64,000 nucleotides of DNA from Dermacentor variabilis. Taxonomy: Eukaryota > Arthropoda > Arachnida > Ixodida > Ixodidae. A program made the position numbers and the translations under genes. Where the stretch lies: positions 20,621,631 through 20,685,630 of the forward strand of contig NC_134569.1 of the NCBI RefSeq assembly GCF_050947875.1, read 5' to 3'. Shown piece after piece: positions 42,000-54,210 of the stretch; positions within the stretch are counted from its first letter, which is position 1; each line of letters opens with the position of its first letter. The notes below the pieces were generated by a model that ran no database searches, was not told the DNA's origin, and saw only the letters and a program-made list of their open reading frames with translations.

Positions 42000-44900
42000 T
42001 GAGTATCTTGCTAAAAAAAAAGAAAAACCGCCAATTTCGACGAACCTTTGTGATTATTACCGAGAGCGGCAATAGTCAGTAGCATAGTACCAATATGATG
42101 ACGAAACTTTAGTGACAGCGTAGGATCAGGATAAGCACATGGACAAGGGCGTCGCGACTTCAAACAAGGACCTGGCCAAATGCTGCGCGTACGTGTAGGA
42201 ATGTAATCAGCAGCGTTCGCTGGCCGAAACGAACAGCGACTGATTGACGCGGCCTACTGACTTTTATGCAGCCATTTTTCTTTCCTTCATTGAAGTTCTG
42301 CCTCGCCCGTGGCCTTCTGACAGACGGGCGTGACGAATAGCGAGACGAGCTCTTTTGTACGGAGTTGCGAATTCTCTCGTCAAGAGCATTTCACGTCCGA
42401 GCGCAATGGATAGCGGTGACAGATTGTTTTCCAGGTACGAGTAACTGACGTTTCGCAATTACAACGCACCCACGCGTAACTAGAGCTGCACTATTTTAGA
42501 GTATAGCGCGCCCACCGGACACTTTTTGAAGCGAACTCTGACACTGGGGGCAACGCGTTCCTGACGTAGGCCTCCGTGTCTGGTGGCTCTGTGGAAACGC
42601 GGCAAACGCGCGAAACGCGAGAGCGAAAACCTGGACTGGCAAACATGGAGAAGTTGACAGCCCGCTGAGCCTGCCGCCAGCGACCGCTCGCCGCGCCGCT
42701 GTTGTGGAAGAGTTGGATTTCAAGGATGTTCCCATCATCCGTCAAAGCGAGCGTTCGCAGGATTGCGTCTCCAGCGTCGGCCGGCCAGCCGACGGTGCGT
42801 GTCGCTCCGCGGCGGGCCGGATTACAATTGGGCGCTCCTTCTGCGCGGCAGCGGAAGACGGCAGCGAGACTGAGAAGAGGCCTAATGAGGGCGCGATTCC
42901 CAGGACGCGGGCTATGGTGCGCCCAAAGAGATCGGTGGTGGATTAGCAGGTGTCTCCGACAATCGCTCATACATACGCGACATTAAGCATAGCGAAACAC
43001 GTTCATAAAGTGGGCACGTTATATGGTACAGCGCCCTGCTGACCGCGACGAAAAATATAGAATCGAGAACGCGTCGGGTTGAAGTTGGTTAAAGCTGCGT
43101 CTCACTCGTAAACTGCAGTCCGATACTGAGCGTGCTACTGCGAGAATCAATCGCAGGAGTAGCGCACGCACGTGAGTTGCCTTGAAGAAAATTAATAAAC
43201 AGTGAATAATTAAGTGCTGTTTAAGAGTTAAGCAAAGCGTGTCGACGTTCTTCGAAGAACACACCCACCACACCAATAATATTTCTCTGTGAAATTTCAA
43301 AGTGATGCTCTGCTTCGTTAGGCGTCGGTCATCCGAAAAACCGAGCTGTCCTTGCTTCTGGCAACTATGAACTGAGCATGTGAGACGTGCCTCCGGATTA
43401 CACAAGGATATGGTGAAGCAAGACTCGCTGAAAGCACGGGTGATAAAGTGCGTTCAATGACGACTAGTTGAGTCGGAAGGTTCCGCAAGGGCAGAGCAAC
43501 TAGCAGCGCGCACGTCAGCAATTAGTTTGGTCACGCTCGGCGCACCTGTTGAGTAACGGCTAACCACTTCACAGAGGCCAGTGATAAACGAAACACGATT
43601 GAAGACCAAGCTGTGAATCTGGTGTATTCAGGCACTGCTCGTGTCTGATTAAATTGTAATGCGCTGTGCTTATGCCTTCACATTCTCAGCCTGAATAAAT
43701 TGCTTGCCCTGCTAGCAAAACTTGTAACAGTAAAAATGCGACGAACGGTTCTTGTATAAGTAGTGTTCTTACACAACACAGTTGAGCAGACTTTGTTTGG
43801 TGACCGATTCAGCTAAGGCGTATAAAGAGATAGAGCAAGAGGGAAAGTACGCTTAAGAGGATAACGGGCATTAAGTGTACTGCCTCTGGTTGCATATGAT
43901 ACAAAACAGAAACTACAAACAAGGGCCAAAGAGTACACAAATCGTGCAGCTGATTCCAAGAACAGCGCACTCTGAAACATGTTTTTCTTCCATTTTTTTA
44001 TAGTGCTAACTATAATCAACATTATACACCTTCCCTTCGCTGCGATTTTCTGCTTTCAATGCAATACGCCTCACGCAAAGGGAAACCTTCTTTCGTACTC
44101 TACTTTTTCTTACGTGCGGCACACACTGGGCCAAACCCAAGCATTCTTCTTTGCATCAGCTTCTGAAATCAAAATAAACGATATGCTTGCCATTGAACAT
44201 CCATGATGGACAGCAGGCGTTTCTCGTTCTTTATATTTGATTTGTCCTTGCAGTGCTCCGCGCGGTCCAACTTGGACGCATAACCAGCGCTGTGGCACCT
44301 ATCGAACATGCACGTGAACGTCAGGGTACTGTAGCGTTGTGGCGGCATCGGCGCTGCTCGGCGCGAAACAATGCGAGGAGCGAAACACTTTCCGTGTGGC
44401 AACGTACTCAGTAAGAGAGGGTTGGGATTCTTGACCGTCGTAGCTGAACTTCAGAGCACAGCGGATACACATCTCTCACGATATTTGTATGCCATACATA
44501 TTTAAACACTCCATTTCACAGGTGATAGTCTTGGCATGCAACACAATTTTGTCGTAGTGAAGCACGTGGACGTGGAGAGTAATCAAAGAGAGGCAACGGT
44601 AAGCGACGGGAGGGAAGGAAAAAGAGTATACCAAAGGAGATACGGCCCAAACTGGAGTTCGACGCCTATAAGAGGATACGATTCTTGATAGAAATGTAGT
44701 GAAATGCAGGTGTTAAACCTACAGTTTACAATTAATATTATGTATGCAAAAATCCTATCGGGCTCTTTTGTGATTGAAATGCTTCCAAACATCTTTTATC
44801 GCGTCGTAATTTATCGCCTTGTTGTAAGCGCAGACGCTGTCGAAACGAAAAGTCAACCGCAGAAACATTGATGACGAAATGGGAGAAATTTCGCTGTAGA

Positions 44901-45655
44901 CGCCTGCCATCCTTTAACGATCCAGTCGAGAAATGTCTGAATTTTTTTTTTTTTTCATTTTTCCCGCTTGCTGCACTGAAGAACGGTGGCCACTCTGCCC
45001 GAACGCTCACAAAACGACGAGCAGCTGTGTGCGAGGACTCGCCAGAACAGGGCGTGCGCACACGCCACGCACTCGCCCGTGCATGATGGCGCACGGATGC
45101 TCGCTCGCATCGGCGGATGCGCGTGGCCGAACACGTACTACGCGGAGGCCCATTAAAACAAGCACCGCGGTGCGCGCATAATTTCGCACTTGTCGTCGTC
45201 GTCGCCGCTGCCTAATGGCCAGGCGCGAAAGGCGTCCTTCACGGAGCGCATGCATTGAGCGTGCGCGCGCAGCGCAGGCACGCGAGATTTCCTCCCGGAG
45301 GCTGCGCGGATATATATTCGCGGCAGTGGCGTTCGAGAGGGCGCAATTTCCTGCCCCTCTTAAGAGCAGATGCGTCACCCGTCGCTTGGACGAGCGTCCC
45401 CGTATGGGCTCGCTGTTGCGTCGCGTTTATGAATACAAAGGCACGTGACGATGATCTGGGCAGCGCGCCTGCGAGCGTAAGAAGGCGTTCAGACTGAAAG
45501 CAGAGCTGCAAAATTAATAAGGCTGGCGGTGCGCATGATTGATTAGTAGTAGGAACCAGAACGTGCACGCCACACTGAAGAAAACCTACGTGCAAAAAGC
45601 ACTAGGCACACCACGTGCAGCTGAAATCTCAGCCAACAGGAGTTTCTACGTTCCG
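42000..45655. other. Unassigned sequence with two CpG-rich blocks
   Basis: Blocks at about 42530-42960 and 45000-45480 are CG-rich with long overlapping frames (159 codons minus at 42491-42970; 123 codons minus at 45007-45378) and no recognised domain. The intervening 2 kb has ordinary composition and no recognised gene or repeat. Confidence 0.4.
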
Positions 45656-45765
45656 CTCAGTTCGGAATGCAGCCGCCGAAGACGGGAACCGAATCCGTGA
45701 CTTCGCACTCAGCATTAGAGCGGCATAGCCAACAATCAAGCCACTGCGTCAGCTCACCACTGCAG
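45656..45765 (-). repeat. tRNA-derived SINE-like unit
   Basis: On the minus strand: GCAGTGGCTTGATTGTTGGC (A-box-like), then GGATTCGGTTCCC (B-box-like) about 45 bases on, then GTCTTCGGCGGCTGCATTCC, comparable to the CGGCGGCCGCATTT segment that follows the B box in Ruka-like copies. Probably a diverged tRNA-derived SINE head with a truncated body. Confidence 0.5.
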
Positions 45766-46742
45766 GAAATAACCCAGGCGCCTGGGTTAAGGAAGTTCGT
45801 ATAGTACAATATATCAGCTTCCGGAGGCCTCTAAACTCTGTCGAGGAAACCAAATTGTTGTACGTCTCCTTAAGCTTCATCGTGACCATTGTTGTTGCTG
45901 AACCAGTTGTAATTGCCTGGGCCGGGACAGGCGTCCCCAGCTAATCAGTAATACAGCAACAGACGAAATGGCACTTGCAGAATTCCCGCCACCCCCTTAT
46001 GCACTACTCACGTGGCCCTGGTCGCTGCGATCGAGAACGCTTACTCATCATTGATCCAAATGTCCGACAGCGCGAGTTACAACGCACGTGGCTTCAATGG
46101 AATCATGTAACACCTAGTATGCAATTGCCGTTCGTGTGTCGAAACCTGGGCTTCTTCAACGCAACGCCCATAGGTAGATGGCAGACGTTTCTCTGAGAGC
46201 AACATCTTTGCGACCAACACCAAGAAAGCTCCAACTCCAGGAAAACCTCCAACTGCTATCGCTGTAAAATGTTATGGCGGAGCAACCAAGGTTAGTGTTC
46301 TTGTGTCCGTGGTCATTTCATGTTTTCAACGAACTTATTCGCGTTCACGGATACCTCAAAGACGCAAAATTGATGTTACAAGGACTAAATTTTAAAGGCG
46401 AATGTTTGGTACGTTTATCCTTGTTCACTGCACCTATCCCCGCTGCCGCTAAGTTATTTCTCTTCGCCATTCTCCTCTGTCAGGTCGTCGCTGTGGTCTC
46501 GCGATTCCGAAGAACTTCCCGTGAAGATCTATGACGGAACTTATGCCACCAGTACGCACATGCGCGGATAGTTGTGCTTCTTGTCGATTCGCACATCGGG
46601 ATCATCGTGAAGTGTCGCGGACTCGGACACTAAACTCACATGTTTTTTTTTCTTGTTTGTAGGAAAATGACGTGGTAGGACACTTTAGGGCCGGCTATCC
46701 TGCGTTCACTTATGGCGTTGAAAGCAAGTAGTCCTGTATACA
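45766..46742. other. Unassigned sequence
   Basis: No recognised feature. Confidence 0.4.
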
Positions 46743-46900
46743 ATCATCATCATCATCATCATCATTCTACATTTACGTCCAGTGGAAAACGAACGCCTCT
46801 CCCAGCGATCTCCGATTTCCTCTGTCTTGTGCTAGCTGATTCCAACTTGCACCTGCGAATTTGCTCATTTCGTCACCTCACGTGCGCGGGGGGAATGTGA
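46743..46900 (-). repeat. RTE-type LINE 3' end fragment
   Basis: It starts on the plus strand with (CAT)n at 46744-46766, followed by ACGTCCAGTGGAAAACGAAC, GCCTCTCCCAGCGATCTCCG and TGTCTTGTGCTAGCTGATTC. This parallels the RTE at 12229 onward ((CAT)n, GCCCACTGCAGGGCAAAGGC, CTCTCCCATATTTCTCC) and the fragment at 52406. The short 3' UTR ending in (TGA)n on the minus strand is typical of RTE. Confidence 0.65.
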
Positions 46901-46989
46901 TGAGGGATTGAAAGAAAGTCAACGGACATGAGAATACGCTTATAACCACCCTGTGCCTATACTACTGGGCATGTGAACTTCTTTTTTTA

Positions 46990-47085
46990 TCCCCCTTAAC
47001 CTTTCTACCCGTGCAGGTAGCCAATCAACCGGAACTACCTCTGGTTAACATCCCTGCCTTTCGATGCATCCTTTTCTCTCTTTTT
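46990..47085 (+). repeat. LINE 3' tail (CT-ending)
   Basis: CCTTTCTACCCGTGCAGGTA, then CAATCAACCGG, then CTGGTTAACATCCCTGCC, then CTTTTCTCTC. Same order as the tail at 13884-13995. Confidence 0.6.
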
Positions 47086-47157
47086 ATCACATTTTGGTTT
47101 TGCCTTCTGCTTCGTCCTAATAAATAAAAAAGTACACCCAGACATAATAGCATTAAA

Positions 47158-47240
47158 CTGATGCTTGAAGAAAAGAAATGAGCGCTATAAAGAAGCGGAC
47201 TAAAAAAGATCACGCGCTCATTTCATTTCTTCAAGTATGT
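47158..47240. repeat. Fold-back with ~24-bp arms
   Basis: CTTGAAGAAAAGAAATGAGC at about 47164 is mirrored by GCGCTCATTTCATTTCTTCA at 47213-47232 (one mismatch), with a 27-bp loop. A hairpin element of the type widely seen as a MITE remnant. Confidence 0.65.
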
Positions 47241-48274
47241 TAAACCAACTCGCCCGCATCAAGCTTCTGCTGCATTAAACTGATCTTCATTCATGGCGCG
47301 TTGTTAACAATGTGACTTCACTTAAACTAATTTGCGCAAGCCTTCTGGACTCCAAAACGGCAACGCAGAAACACAGTTACGCGCATCGCCTCAGATGCGG
47401 CTGCGGTGGCCGTGACCGCACACTAGCGCAGCAACGAGGCGCCCGCCTTGCACCGCGCCTAAGCATCGTGTAAGCGCATTATGTCGGAAAGTGCTCCGGA
47501 TTGCGCCTCATACAGAGTCGCTCGCATGGTCCTGTGAAAAAGTGTGGACGCTGTTCCAAAGCTCCTTGACAGAGCGTTCATGAGGATAAATGAGGCGACC
47601 TGAAAGCTTGTACACAAGGACACGCCTGTAAGGAGGCACAGTTCATCGAGCAGAAGGTCAAGCCCGGCTTTATGAAGGGCAACAAGATGAACGTAGCGCG
47701 AAACAGCATCCTGTGATCAGCCGAACACTATAAGAAGACATCCCGCAGTGGATGCGAGGCTCTGTCGACTGGTATGTCGTTCCCGCAGGCACCCGTGCGG
47801 GTGCGCGTGCGTTGTCTTTAGCAACGATTAAACTGAAAGAAAACTACGTGGTATGAGGACATGGGCTTATATAGTTGGTTTTTACTCACACTCACAGTGC
47901 TCAATCAAAGGCAATCACTCTCCAATGCATTGGGATGACTGGAAGAGCGTCCAATGCCCATGCAGACGCTACACGAACACCGATACTAATGTCACCGGGC
48001 GCCGGACCGCAGGTCAGTGAAGCCGTTTTTCGTGCTTCTGGAGGGCAACTGGACCAGGCGGACGCCTTTGGTGGTGTAGCGAGGTCCGCACGTGTGAGCC
48101 CGTTCATCATGCCTTCCCTTCATAGTCACCTGCTTCCCTCTCCCGTATGGGGTAGTCGACCGACGTCGTTCTAATTCATGGTGATCGAACACCTTTGCAT
48201 TCTCTTTTTCTTTTTCGCCTTCCCGTTCTCTCGAGCGCGCGCGTAAGGAGTAGCCCAGAAAAAATTTCGTTTGC
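47241..48274. other. Unassigned sequence
   Basis: No recognised feature. CpG-richer around 47370-47480. Confidence 0.4.
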
Positions 48275-48276
48275 AA

Positions 48277-48323
<47 letters not shown>
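48275..48323. repeat. (AAAT)n microsatellite
   Basis: About 12 tandem AAAT units. Such arrays mark the 3' ends of CR1-type LINEs elsewhere in the window (49641), but no LINE body is recognised beside this one. Confidence 0.9.
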
Positions 48324-48324
<1 letters not shown>

Positions 48325-49640
48325 ATAGTTGATAACGTCGGTCGCTGAGACTTTATGAGAAATAGCACTTTAAGACTTGAAGACAAATACAGGTAGCCAA
48401 TCCTACGTGGTTTAGATAATGTTCTCGTAGAAGCAGCGTAGCCAGGACATCGTTTCGGCTATTGTTAACGCTGGTGCTGATCTTAATACGTAGGTGCCTT
48501 CCGCCGGCTCTTAACCTAACAAGATTGCTACATTTCCTGGGGTTATTCACTTAATAAACTAATTTTTGAAGCCGATAACACTAAAACTATGAGCGTCGAC
48601 ACGGGGACTCCTCAAGCTGCGAGTTTAGTGTGGTATCATTAAAGAAATCTACCACGGCCCCTTATTACTGCCCTACCTGCACACAGCATGCGGGACAAAT
48701 GACAGTTTCGCGTGCAGCGGTGGCAACTACCAGAGATGACCGCGCTCGCGCACTTGAAGCCCGTTCATGACGCCACTAGCTTGGCGGTATAAGGAACACA
48801 ACTTTGTATTTATACGAGTGCATGGCACTTGAAGGGACTGCGAGCGAAAAATAAACCGACACACATAACGACAGGCTCCGGCGTAGCTCGTAAGCAGATT
48901 CTCCGTTGGAAGCTGCGCGAGGCTGAGCCTTGCGCGCAGCTTACGTCGCACTGTTCTGTTAGTGTACCGGACACCGTCAAAATAGTTGGGCGGTTTACGG
49001 TGCCGGCGTTAGGCATTGTTGTCCGAATAACATCTATCACGCCTGTGCGCATGCGTAGCGAGGTGTGTTGACCAATTTCTCCTGTGTCGCTTTCTTAATA
49101 CAATTCTCTCTCTTTTTTTCTTTTTCTGCAGGAGCTTTCCCCCGGAGTGTCTTGGGAAAGCAGCTGTGCGAGCCCGGTGATCGAGAGCGGCACGGCCCTT
49201 TCTCCCAAACCGAACGTGCGCGCACAGAAGGCGGAACATGCAATTCGCGCAAGCATTCCGCGAAGAACAATGGGAGTCAACAGACACGGCACCGAAGGAA
49301 GGAAATGCAGCATGCAAGGCTCAGAAGACGAGGACAATGACTTCTGCAACCCGCCTGTGGGTGATGGCGGCGAGCTGGGACGCTTTCGAACGCGGCGGTT
49401 GTAGCGTCCCGCTTCGATGAAGCAAGCACCGAACGATGTTTGCGCTATCCGAAGACGAGCGAAGGAGATTCCTTAATGGAAGTCGCGGCAGTCTGCCTGG
49501 CCTAGAGCTCCGCCTGGATAAGCGACACGTGCCCATTCAAAAGAATGCCGGAAATTGTCATCTTGGCCACTGGGCTAACATGCTACATCGCAGTAAAGAA
49601 CGTAAGCGAATGCAGCGTGGTGTACGTTCATCAATATTAG
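48324..49640. other. Unassigned sequence with a CpG-rich part
   Basis: About 49140-49540 is GC-richer with overlapping frames (102 minus, 91 plus). No domain is recognised. Confidence 0.4.
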
Positions 49641-50325
49641 TTATTTATTTATTTATTTATTTAGAAATACTGTCAACCCTCAGTTGAGGGTGATAACAGG
49701 GAGGGATGTTACATATACGTTCGTACAAGACAGCCAGATACAAAAGAAATATGCACATGCACTACAGTGTCCTGCGGATACAATACAAGATACGATATAC
49801 AGACTATAAGACATGTATTCAAATGTTCAACCAGCTGCCGCACGCACACAAACAGAAAAAAAGGAAAAAGAGAAAAAAAGGAAAGAAAAACACTTTACAA
49901 TATCCACGTGGTACAGTTTTAGTAAAGAACCTTGATTGCATTTGTAAACAATGCAGTATCAGAACTGCGAACAATTTCTGCAGGCAGCTTGTTCCACAGC
50001 TCTATTGACTGTGGGAAGAACGAACAACGAAAGGCATTGGTTCGGGACAAGTACGGTTGAATAGCTGCACTATGATTTAAGCGGGAGCTCAGTCTGCCTG
50101 GAGGTTTTAAATACAAATCTTTATTAATTTTTAGTTCGCCGTGAATTATTTGAAATAACGTTTTTACTCTCTGCTTCTTGCACCTATCTTCCAATAATTC
50201 AAGACCGCAAGACTTTAACATCGCCGCAACTGAGTCTGTCCTTCTATATTTCGAACAAATATAGCGCGCCGCCCGGCGTTGCACCTTCTCTATTTTGGCC
50301 CACAATACCTTTTGATGTTTGATGT
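49641..50325 (-). pseudogene. CR1/L2-like LINE 3' end
   Basis: The minus-strand frame 50305-49919 reads WAKIEKVQRRAARYICSKYR, then LKSCGLELLEDRCKKQRVKT, then LFQIIHGEL, ending FFPQSIELWNKLPAEIV and a stop after NAIKVLY. This is the C-terminal domain after the RT in CR1/L2-type LINEs (pattern E--QRRA-RYI, L--L---LE-RR, R--FFP-TI--WN-LP). The 275-bp 3' UTR contains a CCCTCAACTGAGGGT hairpin just before the terminal (AAAT)n at 49641-49664, an arrangement usual for this clade. The C-terminal frame is intact over 128 codons but the RT and endonuclease are missing (5' truncation near 50325). Confidence 0.82.
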
Positions 50326-50329
50326 TTGT

Positions 50330-51190
50330 TTTGAGTTAAACCGCTTATTCGCGATTATGGCAGAGTACTTGACGCCAAAGTCTGCGAATAATGTCTAGAA
50401 AATACTTAAGCTACATAAATAACTTGCATAGCCCTTACATCAAGAAAAAAATTATATACTGGGATAACTAAAATATCGCCCTCCTTGCGAAATAAATCCT
50501 TAGATATTACCATTATGATCGCAAGGACATTTAAATGTGATCTCCGGTTCTGATTATGGCTCGAGCATGGCATAGTGGAGTCTGTCTCTCTGTTTACACT
50601 GATCACTAATTTCCTTCCATCACTTTATTAAAACAAATTGAGATGGCGCAAGACATGCTACGGTAAAACTGTACAGAGGAAGCCAGGCGACGTGCGTCCC
50701 GAATGGCAAGCGCTTCGGCACCGAAAGCCGCTCTTGGTCGCGCATCTAGAAGGGCGTCACCGAAGAGAAACATATCGCTGATACGATCGTTCATTTCGAC
50801 GACGCCGTGGGCTCACAGGCGACCTCTGCGGACGCTTTATCTCTTCACGTTACCGAGCGACGCCAGAGTCCTGCCGCACATATCGAAAGTGGTGGCCTCT
50901 TCCACGGGCAAGGCGCCGCTTCGGCGCTCGCTCTCATGCCCGGCCGGGCCCTTCCTTGCAACAGTGTGTCTACAACGCTTATGATTCACGTGCGGTCGTC
51001 GGCCACCGCAGCTACGAGTGGCTCCCCCTTGGTGTACTCATGGATACACGCTTGCGCTGTAGAAAAACATACCTGTTTTTCCAACGTGTTTCATTGAAGT
51101 CTCTTTGAAGTTTGCGTGAACCACCGCTTACTTAAGTTTCGCTTCATGAAAACAGGCGGAATATGGCGCCACGTACACGCCAACAAAGTC
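50330..51190. other. Unassigned sequence
   Basis: A CpG-richer stretch at 50690-51010 holds a 93-codon plus frame and a 62-codon minus frame (MNDRISDMFLFGDALLDARP and onward) without a recognised domain. Confidence 0.4.
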
Positions 51191-51191
51191 A

Positions 51192-51211
51192 GAATAAATA
51201 AATAATGGTAA

Positions 51212-51258
<47 letters not shown>

Positions 51259-51259
51259 A
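51192..51259. repeat. (AAAT)n microsatellite
   Basis: Tandem AAAT with one interruption (ATGGT near 51205). Confidence 0.93.
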
Positions 51260-51429
51260 GTTGTTGGGACAGGAATAATCGCAGTTGGACGAGAAACCCG
51301 AGACAGACAGATACGGTGTGGCCGCAGAGCGCCAGACAGGGAAGGGGACAAGAAAATAAATGAAAACCTAAACAGTGAAGAAGGGGGCCGAATACGTGCA
51401 GGGGTTAGAGAAAGAGAGAGAGTGCACGA

Positions 51430-52230
51430 GTGCGCAAAAACAAGAAGCCCTATATTTATCCATCCCGCGAGCCTTCGATTCGCAGCCGTGTGAGCGGACG
51501 ACGTTCACCCGCGCAAGCCACACACGGTCTGCCTCAAGCCTCCCCCCCTCCTACCCCCAACCCCCTTTTCTTCTTTCTTCTCCGCTGTGCCGCTCTTTGT
51601 CCCGTGCCCACAGAAGGCTTCGCCGGGCCTACACGTATGGAGGAAGAGATGAAAGGCTCCGGCATTGTTTTTTTGTTTCACTATCACCGCTGAAGCTTGC
51701 GTGATGCGAATCCATTTCTCTTTTTTTGCTCCACATGCGTCCGTTCGCGGTCCCTATTCCTGTCCTCGTCCACGCCGGCAGCCTCACCACGTGCGCACCC
51801 TCGCGACGTCGCGCGGACGGCCGCACTGTAGCCTGCAGCCCACCTCCTAAACCCCCCTCCCCTGTAAGCCCACTCCCGTTTTCCTGCCACCCCGTGTACT
51901 CCCATCTTTTGTTTACCCAGTCGTAAAGCCCCCTGCCGCCAGAAACGCACGAGAACGTCCCGCTCCAAGTCGCGGCGGCAGCGGCGCGGGAACTAGCCGC
52001 GGGCTCGAGCCCATCGCTCGGCCTCCGGAGACGGGCCGTCTCTCGCTGGTCTGCGCTGTCGGCGCGTAGGACAGGCGAGGCCCCGATCTCGCTTATACGA
52101 ACAAGCGCACGAGCTGCGGCTGTGCTCGCGCGCTTTCCGTGTTTGAGTCGGCCGTGTGTGCGAGCGGGAAAGCCTCTGCGGTTTTCCTCCGCCGTAGAAG
52201 CGACGTACGTGTAAGCACATAAACACACGT
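51430..52230. other. GC/CpG-rich block
   Basis: CG-rich, with a 199-codon minus-strand frame (51629-52228) and several others overlapping it. The translation is Arg/Ala/Gly-rich with no known domain. A poly-pyrimidine stretch (51539-51590) precedes it. It could be a promoter island. Confidence 0.4.
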
Positions 52231-52405
52231 GCGCACAGAAACGGAGGACGGGAATAGATGCAGCGTGTACGGAAATTTCGTACTGAACATATGTTTGTGG
52301 ACTTGCGCGAAAGTTAACGAAAAAGAAAAAAAGAAAGAAAGAATCGAAAAGGAGACATAGATCTCGCTTGGTTCAAAGTGCCCGATTGAGTGACTTGTTA
52401 GGTTC

Positions 52406-52556
52406 TATCATCATCATCGTCAGCAGCAGCAGGGTTACCAGCATCATCATCCCTATCACCAACACGCATTTTATGTCCACTGCAGGACGAAGGCACCTCT
52501 CATCGACATCCAATTACCTATGTCTTGCGCCAGCTGACATTGTCCCATGCCTAAGA
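52406..52556 (-). repeat. RTE-type LINE 3' end fragment
   Basis: (CAT)n-like start, then TTATGTCCACTGCAGGACGA, AGGCACCTCTCATCGACATC and CTATGTCTTGCGCCAGCTGA. It matches the pattern of the 46743 and 12229 copies. A continuation-like piece (TTACGTGGCCTGCCCAACGT) appears at 52888, after two LINE tails. Confidence 0.62.
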
Positions 52557-52570
52557 GCCTGATAGACTAT

Positions 52571-52665
52571 TGATTTTCCCTTTGCCCAGTGTAGGGTAGC
52601 CAACCGGGCTCAGTCCTGCTTAACCTCCCTACCTTTCATTTATCATTTGCTCTCTCTCTCTCTGC
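52571..52665 (+). repeat. LINE 3' tail (CT-ending), copy a
   Basis: CCCTTTGCCCAGTGTAGGGT, AGCCAACCGGG, TGCTTAACCTCCCTACC, then (CT)n. Same layout as the other tail copies. Confidence 0.68.
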
Positions 52666-52756
52666 TTGTCCGCCCATAATATATAATTATAGGCGCGAAG
52701 TTATGCTCATCCGCATGTACTCACACGCATGGACTTCACACCTTCTTCCCTCCCTC

Positions 52757-52869
52757 TCCTTTCTTTCCTTCCCTTAAACCCATTCCCCTGTGTAGGGTAA
52801 AATACCGGACGTGCGTCTGGTTCACCTCCCTACTTTTCCTTCCTTTTCACTCTCCTCCTCCTCCTCCTG
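52757..52869 (+). repeat. LINE 3' tail (CT-ending), copy b
   Basis: CCATTCCCCTGTGTAGGGTA, AAATACCGGACGTGCGTCTG, GTTCACCTCCCTACTTTTCC, then CTCCTC repeats. It lies 90 bp downstream of copy a in the same orientation. Confidence 0.65.
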
Positions 52870-53254
52870 CTTGTCTGCACTACGTATTACGTGGCCTGCC
52901 CAACGTCATTTCTTCCTGTCTATGCTATTGTGAAGCCCCTTCATAGGACTATCGCGGCCAAATACTCACAAAGCCGCCAATGGTCGCGCAGCTATAGGTT
53001 TTGTACTGATCTCGGCTTGCTGCACTACTTATACCGATCAATGCTAAGCGGAGCGAGAAACTGGAGGGAAGGCCAGAACAGAGGACTGCCAGGCAGAGGA
53101 TCGAACACCTACAAAATATACAAAAACAAAAACAAACGAGAAAGACGAAACAATATAAAGAGAGAGAGAGAAAGGGTGCACAACGAGACCTTTCGAGACT
53201 GCTGGAATATATGCTCCGTTCAGAACAACATTCATTTGGGCTAGATGGTGCGTA

Positions 53255-53388
53255 CTTGAACCAGGTTGGAACAGCGCCAACTAAGACAATCACGAAAGGG
53301 AGAACGACACAGGACAAGCGCTTGTCCTGTGTCCTTCTCCCTCTCGTAATCGTCTTAATTGGCGCTGTTCCTTCCTTGTTCAATATGT
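53255..53388. repeat. Fold-back element with ~60-bp arms and 26-bp perfect centre
   Basis: The left arm (GGTTGGAACAGCGCCAACTA onward from 53264) is mirrored by the right arm ending near 53380 (TTGGCGCTGTTCC). The central 26 bp at 53307-53332 are a perfect palindrome around AAGCGCTT with no loop. The arms differ by a few substitutions and small gaps (AACGACAC vs CCTTCTCC side). No ORF. Read as a transposon-derived fold-back or a joined pair of element ends. Confidence 0.78.
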
Positions 53389-54045
53389 TCCATTTTACTT
53401 TGAACTGAATAATTTCCCAGATCTTTTTTTTTTTTTTCACTTGGCGAAACACAGAGGCCGAGATATGAACCGTCCCCGATCTTTCCGAGCAGCTAAGAGA
53501 AAGCACGGTGGCGCTGGGAGCATACGCGCGCTCGTACTCCAATCCGGCCGTAGCACATTCCAATCGTGACATGGAGTCGGTTAAGACTAGCTTGCGCACC
53601 CCCCGTGGCAGCCACTTACGATGTCAACAAAACTACATTTACGGCATATTCTGTCGCTCACGTCCTTCTTTCATGGCCTTGTTTTCATTCTTTGTAGTGA
53701 TATATCACACCAGTATAAAGAGTGAGTGCCGTCGCAGAACTTGGCCTGTTCTCGTTCCTTTTACACGAACACATGATAAAACGGAATCGTATAGTATTTG
53801 TGGCTTCGAACAGAGAAATACAGGGAAACGCTGCTGTACCAGGTGAAGTTGCTGGGGAACTCAAGATAATTAAGTTTTCCTAATGTCTCAAAGATAATGA
53901 AGAAGAAAACGGATGGCACCTCACTGCGCTATTACAGCCTTATCGATGCTTACAACAAAGGACGCATCCTGCCTTTTCTTTTTCTTCTTTTTTTTTTTAA
54001 CAAGTGAGTTTGTGCGCGCTTCCCGGCATTATTATTATTATTATT
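53389..54045. other. Unassigned sequence
   Basis: Contains T runs near 53423-53438 and 53986-53998. No gene is recognised. Confidence 0.4.
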
Positions 54046-54210
54046 TGTTTTGAACACATATACACATATATACAGTTAACAGGAAAGGGAAGGCGAGGAG
54101 CAGGCTGGCAACTGCCACCGGAAGGGGCACAACGCCTGCCTACTCTTCTGAAGGGAGGTGAGAGCAACACAGAAATGGAAGATAGGAAGGAAGGGAGGAA
54201 AGAGGAAAGG
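54046..54210. repeat. Probable dispersed repeat
   Basis: GCAGGCTGGCAACTGCCACC, then GGAAGGGGCACAACGCCTGC, followed by purine-rich GGAAGG repeats, recalls a dispersed tick repeat. There is no second copy in the window, so support is from recall only. It contains a short hairpin, TGGCAACTGCCA. Confidence 0.4.

Noticed and set aside
51629..52228. 199-codon minus-strand frame
   Set aside because: CpG-rich block with several equally long overlapping frames; no domain.
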